Source: Eublepharis macularius
Taxonomy: Eukaryota; Chordata; Lepidosauria; Squamata; Eublepharidae
Assembly (NCBI RefSeq): GCF_028583425.1
Contig: NC_072791.1
Coordinates: 33,921,368 to 33,985,367, forward strand
Direction of reading: 5' to 3'
Length of the DNA: 64,000 bases
Part shown: positions 56,850-64,000 of the stretch, piece after piece
Layout of the letters: each line of letters begins with the position of its first letter
Position numbering within the stretch: position 1 is the stretch's first letter
The notes under the pieces: model-generated
Databases searched by the model: none
What the model was told of the DNA's origin: nothing
Seen by the model: the letters and a program-made list of their open reading frames with translations, nothing else
Translations under genes and position numbers: made by a program

Positions 56850-57324
56850 TTTTTTTATAGATTTTTATTTTTTTTAATTACTAAACTCAAAAAACTACAA
56901 AAGGGAAAAAGGGAGAACAAGGGGAAAGGGAAAGAACAACATATAAAAAACACACACTACAACTACAACTACAAGTCTTGCATTCCCTTCATAATACAGT
57001 TATTTAAAGTTAAACTTTCTAATATGCCATTAGATTGGTAGACCTTACAAACTACAGTCAGGATCAGGTCTTCTTCCCCCCTCCCCTGCGTCTCGGCCGC
57101 AGCTCTCTCTCTGAACAGCTATAGTAGCTGCGCTCACTGCCTCCTTCCCCCTCCCCCCTTCAGATTCTGGATCTTCTCCTTGCTGAAACTCTTGATGATT
57201 AAACACAAAGTCCCTCAGCTGTGCTTCTGATGTTATCTTGTAGGCTTGATCTTTATAACTGAACCAGATGCCTTCCGGAAATAACCATTTGTATTTTATT
57301 TCACGCTTCCTCAGAAGAGCTGCA
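56850..57324 (-). mobile_element. HAL1-like (ORF1-only L1) insertion nested in R4 LINE
   Basis: Flanked by a perfect 10-bp duplication TGTTATTATT (56840..56849, 57325..57334). On the minus strand: a 92-codon open frame, a stop at 57045, a roughly 170-nt 3' UTR with purine/CT-rich stretches, then an A-rich tail ending AAAAAAAATAATAACA. There is no ORF2 between the ORF1-like frame and the tail. 475 bp. Confidence 0.65.
57045..57323 (-). pseudogene. L1 ORF1p C-terminal-domain-like fragment
   Basis: Reads LLRKREIKYKWLFPEGIWFS near its start, the pattern R-x-x-x-I-x-Y-x-W-x-F-P-x-x-I of the L1 ORF1p C-terminal domain, then a charged low-complexity tail and TAA. In L1, ORF2 would follow; here the 3' UTR and poly(A) follow. 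Confidence 0.6.
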
Positions 57325-57374
57325 TGTTATTATTGATTGGCCTCGCTAAGCCGATACAAGTTTCCACTAGAGAC

Positions 57375-59120
57375 CTAAGTATCAACCAGATATCGGCGTA
57401 ATATGCACGCTGTTCCAAGTAGTGCCATCTTTTGCAGTTCTGTAGGTGTTATGTCAGAAAGCTGCAGTTTTTCCATATGAATTGCAAAGTTTTTCGAGAT
57501 GGTTCCAAGTGCCCCGATGACAATGGGGACTACTGTTGCATTCTTCTTCCATAGTCGGGTGGTTTCTATTGCCAGATCTCTATATTTAATCATTATTTCT
57601 TGTTCTTTTTCTTCGACTCTGGCATCCCCAGGAATTGCAATGTTGATCCAGACTTTTTGATGTTCCACGACTGTTATGTCTGGTGTATTAAGTTCAAGAT
57701 GCCGATCAGTTTGAATCCTGAAATCCCACAAGATCTTGACTTGGTAATTTTCTAGCACCTTTTCCACCTGATGTTCCCATGAATTCTTTGATACTGGCAA
57801 ATTATACTTTTTACACAATGACCAATGAATCAGCTTTGCGACCCTGCCATGTCTAGCATCTGTGCAATTTTGCTGCGTTTTGCTGCATTCGGAGATAAGG
57901 TGGGACACAGTTTCATCTTTTTCCTGGCAAAGTCGACATTTTGGATTTTCACTGATTTTCTGAATTTTGGCTTTCATAACATTTGTTTGCAATGCTTGTT
58001 CTTGTGCTGTGAAGATCAGACCTTCAGTTTCTTTCTTGATTGTTCCCATCTTCAACCATGCCCAAGTTAGGCTGTTGTCACTTTTTCCTTCAATATTTTT
58101 TAGATTTGCCAATGTAAGGGTTTGTTCTTCCAGCCATTTAATCTATCCTCAAACTGTTTCTTCTTGTATTCAGCCTTTGTTTCGGTTGTCTCCGTTTTTA
58201 CAGCCTGAAGTAATTTTTCTGTACTTCTACTGATGTAATCATTCAGGCCTCTCTTTTCTTCTTCCACTACCTGATGTACTTGTAACAGTCCTCTTCTATC
58301 AATTTTTTGTGGTAAATATAGCCTGTCAACATCACTTTTTGGGTGTAAAGAGTGATACATGTTCATTAGTTTTTGTGTTTTTCGATCAAATTTTTCTAAA
58401 TCGCTTTGTGTCCAATCTATTATTCCAGCTGGATATCTGATCACTGGAATTCCCCATGTATTTATGGCTTTGATTGTATTTCCACCATTTATTTTTGACT
58501 CCAGAATTTTTTGTATTCTCTTGATATATTCTTTCTGAGTCAGTTCTTTTACTTTCACATGCAGGATGTTATCTGATTCTAATATTCCAAGATATTTATA
58601 ATGTTAATTGTTTGATAATGATTTCATAATGTTGCCATTTTCAAGTTCTATTCAGTCAATATTTTTTACCTTTCCTCACTGCATGGAGAGTACTGCACAT
58701 TTGTCTAAGCCAAATTTCATTTGAATATCATCACTGTACATTTTCACTGTATTAAGCAATGATTCAAGTTCAGTAGGACTCTTTGCATACAATTTCAAAT
58801 CATCCATGTACAGGAGATGGTTTATTTTCCCAGCCTGATCAGAAATATAATAACCCATTTTTGTTTTCTCTAGGACCATTTCAAGGGGAATAATGAGATG
58901 TTGAATAATAAAGGCGACAAGGAGACCCCTTGAAATATACCTCTTTTGATACGAACTTCCCCAGTTTCTTCACCATAGGCCATTAAGATAGTTTTCCATT
59001 TTTGCATATTTTCCTTAAGGAACAGCTTGCTGTTTTCACTAATTCCAAAAATTTCCAGGCAGGTATTAATCCAACTGTGTGGCAGTGAATCAAATGCTTT
59101 TTTGTAGTCAATCCATGCCA
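57375..59120 (-). pseudogene. R4-type ORF (reverse transcriptase + RLE endonuclease), broken
   Basis: Four frame pieces remain: 58870..59120 (RT core with the QGxSLSPLLF block), 58676..58879 (YMDD block), 58100..58558 (RT thumb) and 57375..58112 (zinc motif, endonuclease and C-terminus LLGTACILRRYL). The N-terminal half, including DNA-binding fingers, is missing by 5' truncation. The endonuclease region shows N (VWINIAIPGD) where relatives usually have a second aspartate, so a catalytic residue may also be lost. Confidence 0.8.
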
Positions 59121-59164
59121 TATTATTATTATAATGACCACCTACTCCCCAATAATAATAATGC

Positions 59165-60090
59165 ATTTCTGCCCTCATCAGGACCACAAATGCAGCTAGT
59201 AGATTTAAAATATACATAATAAAAACACATCTTAAAACATACAATTAAAATAATTAAAAACAAGCAAAAATACACCTACAAAAACATTGGAATAAATTAA
59301 AACATAGGGCAGGAAGGAGGGATCACTGAGGGAAGGCCAGATGAAAAAAGCCTTTACCCTCTGTTGGAAGATGGTAACAGAAGGGGACAGGAAAGTCTTT
59401 CTGGGGAGGAAATTCCAGAGATTTGGGGCCATGAGCAAGAAGGCTCTCTCTCCTGGGCTTTCACCCGCCTAATCTCAGAAAGTGGAAGCACTTTAAACAG
59501 GGCCTCCAAAGATGACTGTAGTGGTGGGTTAGGGAGCAGGTGGTTGTTCAGGTAGGCTGGTCCCAAGCCGTACGGGGCTTTAAAGGTCAACGGCAGCATG
59601 TTGAATAGCGCCCACAAACAACCTGGGAACCAGTGTAGGTGGGCCAAGACTGGAGTAATATGGTTCCTACAACGCACTCCAGTCAATACCCTGGCTGCAG
59701 CATTCTGCACCAAGTGAAGTTTCCAAACACTTTTCAAGGGCAGTCCCATATAGACTGCACTACAGTAATCTAATCAAGATGCAAACCAGAGCATACACTC
59801 TAGTGGTCAGATCTTTTGTGCCCAGGAAAGGTTACAGCTGGCTAACCAGCCCAAACTAGAAAAAAGCAATCCTGGCCATAAGCAGAGGTAAGCTTGGGTC
59901 CCAGAGAACCCTCAAATTACAGAACTTTTCCTTCAAGGCAAGTGCAACCCCATCCAGAACAACTTACGTCCCTACTCAGACCTTCTGCTCACAGTAGCAC
60001 TTCTGTCTCACTAGGATTAAGTTTCAGTTTATTAGCTTATTACAGTTTGTTCAACTCCAAAACCACCTCCAAGCACCAATGTAGGGTTTC
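59165..60090 (-). mobile_element. L2-like LINE 3' region
   Basis: Minus-strand reading SVWKLHLVQNAAARVLTGV, then THITPVLAHLHWFP-type, LTFKAPYGLGPAYL and WNFLPRKTFLSPSVTIFQQR, the consecutive landmarks of the L2-type ORF2 C-terminus. Continues rightwards with a decayed RT segment. Its left end meets an AATAATAATAAT patch (59152..59163) next to the R4 5' junction. One frameshift near 59400; non-functional. Confidence 0.75.
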
Positions 60091-60269
60091 TGCAGCCTCC
60101 CTGGAGTTGGGGGGAGGGGGGGAAAGAGAGCAAGAGTGAGAGCACGAGAGAGAGAACAGTTCCACCTGCCTTCACTGTGCAGAAAATTGTAGTTTCTTTG
60201 TCACCATCACCACTACAGAGTATGCTTTAAAATGAGCTAAGGGGCAACCTGAGCCCTAGCACCTGTCAC

Positions 60270-60432
60270 ATCTGATATATTTTTGCATTGTTTCTAATTT
60301 TTGTCACCCTAGTCCTATTGCACTGCTTATTAGATCTTATTAGATCTATTTGACTGTGTTGTTTTGCACAGCATAATCCACCTTGAGTCTCAGTGAGAAA
60401 GGAGAGGTATAAATGAAGTAAATAAATAAAAT
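60270..60432 (+). mobile_element. L2-like LINE 3' tail fragment
   Basis: ATCCACCTTGAGTCTCAGTG, AGAAAGGAGAGGTATAAATG and AAGTAAATAAATAAAATA tail. Same tail as 27000..27128. Confidence 0.65.
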
Positions 60433-60494
60433 AAAAATTATAGCACAGAATCACAAAGGTAGTAGGACTCTGGGACGGGCAAGAGCTTTCAAAC

Positions 60495-60690
60495 AGCAGA
60501 GTAACTATAACGCAGAAGTACAGAAGGCCCCAGGTTCAATCCCTCATATCTCCAAAAGTTGCAGATAATTGCTATTAGGAAATCCCTTCCTCTGCCTGAG
60601 GCCCTGGAGAGCCTTTGGCACTCAACATGGACAGGACTAAGCAAGAGGGACTGATTGTCCTACTTAGTATAAGGCAGCTTTATATGTTCA
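60495..60690 (+). mobile_element. tRNA-Ala-like SINE 'C', head degraded
   Basis: CAGAAGGCCCCAGGTTCAAT B-box region, CCTCTGCCTGAGGCCCTGGA, GTATAAGGCAGCTTTATATG tail. Confidence 0.8.
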
Positions 60691-61953
60691 AGAATCTCCC
60701 AGCCTCCTTTCCATCTTGCTTTCCTCTAGTGCACTCTGTTGACATAACCTGACTGAAAAGTTACCTTGGCAATTTGTCTGCCATTCCCCAACCTCCTCCC
60801 TCATAGGATGATGCCAGACATTTCAAATAGCACAGATTTCCCCATCCAGGCAGGCTCTTTCCACACAAACATGGTCAGGTTCAACACAGGAGATGCACCC
60901 ATCTGTGTTGTCCACATGTCATGGGAACATTGTTGACACGACTGATGTGCTGCGGGAAGCTGACCCACAGATCCTCTCACAGGGGTCATTTGCCATCTTT
61001 AAACAGCCACTGCACCTGTGATATTGCAGAACCAGCCGCTGTGTCCTCCTGTCCCAAAGCTTCATCCTTTTCCTATTAGGCTTCCCATATTGTTCCTCCA
61101 TACAACATGTGTGTGCACATGTCATGAACTCCAGTTTCCAAAACTCTGCTCACGGCCAGAATAGGTTTCTCACACTGGCCAAATGAAAATGCATCTTGCA
61201 AAACAACCATAATTTAATTAAATTACTGTTTTTTCCCCCTCACCCACACTCACTTTTTCCCCTTATATCTCCCAGTGTTTCTGATATTCTCAGCATGGAT
61301 TAGACTTTTTGCTTTCAACTAGAAAAGCAATTTTCCCTACAGGAAATAGGATTGTTTGGTTCTATACATGACACTGCCCTGAACATTGCCGTATTACTGT
61401 GCATCCCATTATGTGGTGTTAACCTCCAATTGCAGAGTGTTACTTAGCTTACGTTGATCTTGGCAGAGGGTATATGTATGCCCTCGGTTTAGATGTCATG
61501 GTATCCAGGTTTTCATGTCACAGTGCGCTGAGCAAACAGTTCATGGAATGTCACCAGTAGCGCATACTGCTTGATCCCAATATGCCATATCTCGGAAAGA
61601 AAGGTCTGTTCTCCTTTTCAGGGACTGGAATTGCTATGATTAGGACCTCTCTAGACAGATAAATAAGACTGCTGTACTACTAGAACATCAGGTGGGAACA
61701 CAGATGCAAGAACAGGAATTAGTCTAATTTAAATATAAACCTGCTCAATCCTAAACAGAGTGGATAACTCTTAAAGCAAGATGCATGTATGCAGAGAAAA
61801 GACTGTACAAGCTGGGGTGGTATTCATTTCTACCTTCCAGTTTGGCCATCACATTCAAACCAAGTAAACAGGATTTACAATGCTATAAAATGGCTCTGAC
61901 TCAGGATTCAGCAAATCTATGAGGAGAGAAAGTCCACAGATGTTGACAATCAC
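60691..61953. other. No recognisable feature (intronic)
   Basis: Nothing supported. Confidence 0.5.
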
Positions 61954-61966
61954 CAAAACCTAGGTA

Positions 61967-62178
61967 CAAGTTTAGACGGGTAGCTATGTTGGTCTAATGC
62001 AGAGCAACAAGATTTTGAGCCCAGTAGCACCCTAGAGACCAACAAGATTTTCAGGGTCTACACTTTTGAGAGATAAAGCTCCCTTTTTCAGATACCAAAG
62101 AAGGGTGTTCTGAATCTTGAAAGCTCATACCCTGAAAATCTTTTTTGGTCTCTAAGGTGTCATTGGACTCAAGTCCAG
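61967..62178. mobile_element. Penelope-like palindromic element, imperfect duplication
   Basis: Left arm CCAGTAGCACCCTAGAGACC, AACAAGATTTTCAGGGTCTA; right inverted arm TACCCTGAAAATCTTTTTTG, TCTCTAAGGTGTCATTGGAC. Flanks CAAAACCTAGGTA (61954..61966) and CAAAACCTGGTA (62179..62190) differ by one base. Confidence 0.6.
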
Positions 62179-62271
62179 CAAAACCTGGTATAGTTATACA
62201 TTTTCTCATAGTATACACAACTGGAGTATGAGCGATGGATTAAAGGGGGCATTCTAAATATAACAGACTGA

Positions 62272-62358
62272 CAGCACAGTCCTAACCAGAGTTTCATCCT
62301 TCTAAACCCATTGTTTCAGTGGACTCAGAAGTGTGAAACTTTGTTTAGGATTGCACTG
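62272..62358. repeat. Small palindromic MITE (CAGTGCAATCCTAAG type)
   Basis: CAGCACAGTCCTAACCAGAG at the left, TTGTTTAGGATTGCACTG inverted at the right, TTCTAAACCCATTG centre. Confidence 0.7.
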
Positions 62359-62442
62359 ATAGGGATACACAGGGCAATCGTAAGGACACTTTCCTGAAGG
62401 AAAGAGACCATGGAGTAGACTTGAGTACCATGGCCAAGGCAA

Positions 62443-62636
62443 GATTAAGATTCAAGTCCAGTAGCACCTTAAAGAGCAATGAGATTTCCAGGGTACAAGC
62501 TTTCAAGAGTCAATCCGTGGGAGCTTGACTCCTGAAAGCTTATAACCTGAAATCTTATTGATCTTGAAGGTACTATTGGACTCAAATCTTGCTCTTCTAC
62601 TTTAGATAAACAGGGCTACCTACCTGAAACTATCTT
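62443..62636. mobile_element. Penelope-like palindromic element
   Basis: Left arm AAGTCCAGTAGCACCTTAAA, GATTTCCAGGGTACAAGCTT; right inverted arm AAGCTTATAACCTGAAATCT, TGAAGGTACTATTGGACT, extended by GCTCTTCTAC and GGGCTACCTACCTGAAAC. Target duplication CATGGYCAAGGCAA (62429..62442, 62637..62650; one mismatch). Confidence 0.7.
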
Positions 62637-62650
62637 CATGGTCAAGGCAA

Positions 62651-63389
62651 TTAATTCCCTACCAGAAAACAGATCCATCATGTTCTAAGGACCTCACTGG
62701 CTATCCCTCATAGTGCTTACTACAGTAGCCGAGCTTTGAAACTACACAGTTATGTTTCCTTTGACTTCTTTCTGTAGTGGAATATCAATCAATCAGAATC
62801 GTTCTGCTGCACTATTCTTTTCAGATGTCACAGCAGGCACAAAGAAGTTTTCTATACAAGAATCAGAGTCCATCAATGGCTGCTATTAGATTAAACATCA
62901 GCCCGTTTTCAGGAATATAAAAGGAGGTTTGCATAAGATTTCTCCAGTGCATGGGGAAACTCTGTATATGCACACCTTGAAACAGAAGAGGATCTCAACC
63001 ACGATAGATGTAGGAAAATCATTTGATAAATGGCTGAGCCGCACAAGAAAATCAGCACTACACAGATTACTTTAAAAGAATTTGTTGATTGCACTGCCCA
63101 AGCTATCTTCCAACAACTGCCCATGTTAAATACACATTAGGAGTATTGACTACTGGCTACTTCCAAATCCAGCCCTAGTCCAATTGAGAAAGTCAGCCAA
63201 GGGCTTCAACAGAAGCTTCTGAGGATGGGAAATGGAGGGAGGATGGAATGGAGGGAAAGACGGGGCTTTTTTTGAACTTCTACAGACATTTTACTTGATT
63301 GGTAAACCATCAGAATCAGTATTTACAAAATTAAATTCTTCACCAATTTTGGTAAATTGTTTTTTTAAAGTACTCTTTTATTTATCAAG
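62651..63389. other. No recognisable feature (intronic)
   Basis: Nothing supported. Confidence 0.5.
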
Positions 63390-63470
63390 ATAGTTTCAGG
63401 TGGGTAGCCTTGCTGTTCTGCAGTCAAAGAGCAAGGTCTGGGTCTTTAAGGTGTGACTGGATCTGGATCA
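63390..63470 (-). mobile_element. Penelope-like outer-arm fragment
   Basis: GTTTCAGGTGGGTAGCCTTG, CAAAGAGCAAGGTCTGG and TTTAAGGTGTGACTGGATC match, inverted, the outer arm of 62443..62636. Single arm. Confidence 0.55.
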
Positions 63471-64000
63471 TGCTCCTTATTTTTCAAGTATCTGGAAGTT
63501 CTCAAAACAGAGGGGAGAGAAAATCAGAAGGTTTTTTTTTTTTTTTAAAAGAGGAAACTGGTTTTGGGATCACCTCTTCTATTTGAGAATCCTGCCCAAA
63601 TCTTTGCCCAGAAACAACCTAAACCATTAAATGCATGGGGAGACTACAACGGTGAGGGAAAGATATTCTGTGCATGCTCAGAGGTACCTATTCTTTCTGT
63701 GACATCAATGTCTCTTCCTTGACCTCAGTTGCTGAATATATAGCATGACAGGTCAACATCAGTATACAGTGGTGGATCTTTCTAAAGATTCCAAAGAATA
63801 GGCCAAGCTCCGTTCTTGAACAATTCTGATTCCGCCAAGCACTGTTGCTGGATTTCTTAAGTGTACTTCCTGGCAACATGATGATGGCTCATAATTAGGA
63901 TGAATTTTAGATAATGAATCTCAATAGTGAAGTGAGGCGCATCTCTGAGAGTTCATTATTAAGACTGTGCGCTCTGAGTCTATTGAAGAGGCTGCTAGAG
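63471..64000. other. No recognisable feature (intronic)
   Basis: Includes a T-run at 63532..63546; no gene seen up to the window edge. Confidence 0.45.

Larger units (their letters stand above)
56803..59120 (-). mobile_element. R4/Dong-type non-LTR retrotransposon, 5'-truncated
   Basis: Minus-strand frames read, in order: RT block AWIDYKKAFDS and GIFQGVSLSPLLFNISL, catalytic region YMDDLKLY, thumb-like AINTWGIPVIRYPAGIIDWT, a C-x2-C-x7-H-x4-C zinc motif (CRLCQEKDETVSHLISECSK) and a C-terminal restriction-like-endonuclease region with PDITVVEH. This domain order marks the R2/R4 group rather than APE-type LINEs; R4/Dong fits best. It lies between TAA-orientation repeats and carries a nested insertion (56850..57324). 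At least two frameshifts (near 58105 and 58875) and stops in 58559..58675 make it inactive. Confidence 0.85.

Noticed and set aside
7000..64000. KCNK13 exon 1 on the minus strand
   Set aside because: No minus-strand stretch with a first membrane segment followed by the pore-1 pattern T-x-G and a donor site was recognised.

Overview
The window looks like a vertebrate, most probably squamate (lizard), nuclear chromosome. It has one clear protein-coding exon with a spliced boundary and no operon-like gene packing. Its interspersed repeats are typical of lizard genomes: CR1 and L2-type LINE tails, an R4/Dong-type LINE, several tRNA-derived SINEs including one with a Sauria/BovB-style tail, a 5S-like SINE with a BovB-like tail, hAT-type MITEs with 8-bp target duplications, and Penelope-like termini. 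The squamate assignment rests on this repeat mix and was not tested by a search.

Gene content: the only confident host coding sequence is the last coding exon of a two-pore-domain potassium channel on the minus strand (5998..6890), matching KCNK13 (THIK-1). The splice acceptor falls inside the glycine codon of the first pore's GFG selectivity filter. Exon 1 (N-terminus, first membrane segment, most of pore 1) was not found. Since the gene reads leftwards, everything from 6891 to the right edge is best read as KCNK13 intron 1 (inference; at least about 57 kb). Positions below 5998 are the 3' UTR and then probably intergenic DNA.

Layout: 1..5300 is repeat-rich flank with (AT)n, (TTTC)n and (CA)n arrays and a palindromic Penelope-like insertion. 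5300..6890 is the KCNK13 3' end. 7131..21090 holds CR1 and L2-like LINE remnants broken by MITEs. 21090..30500 holds inverted CTCF-like cores, a second palindromic Penelope-like insertion, a hAT MITE, nested SINEs and a candidate solo LTR. 30700..45200 holds L2-like LINE tails, SINEs and MITEs. 45200..56740 is mostly unique with a CR1 copy split by an unclassified insertion and a GC-rich hAT-like element. 56748..60090 is a nested stack: an R4-type LINE in a TAA microsatellite, itself interrupted by an ORF1-only L1-like (HAL1-like) insertion, next to an L2-like LINE. 61950..62650 holds more palindromic insertions.

Nothing here works as a multi-gene system. The most interesting material is the set of palindromic insertions, each flanked by 12-18 bp target duplications, whose arms carry hammerhead-ribozyme-like cores, and the nested R4/HAL1-like locus. 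Family names were assigned by eye from motifs, ends and duplications.
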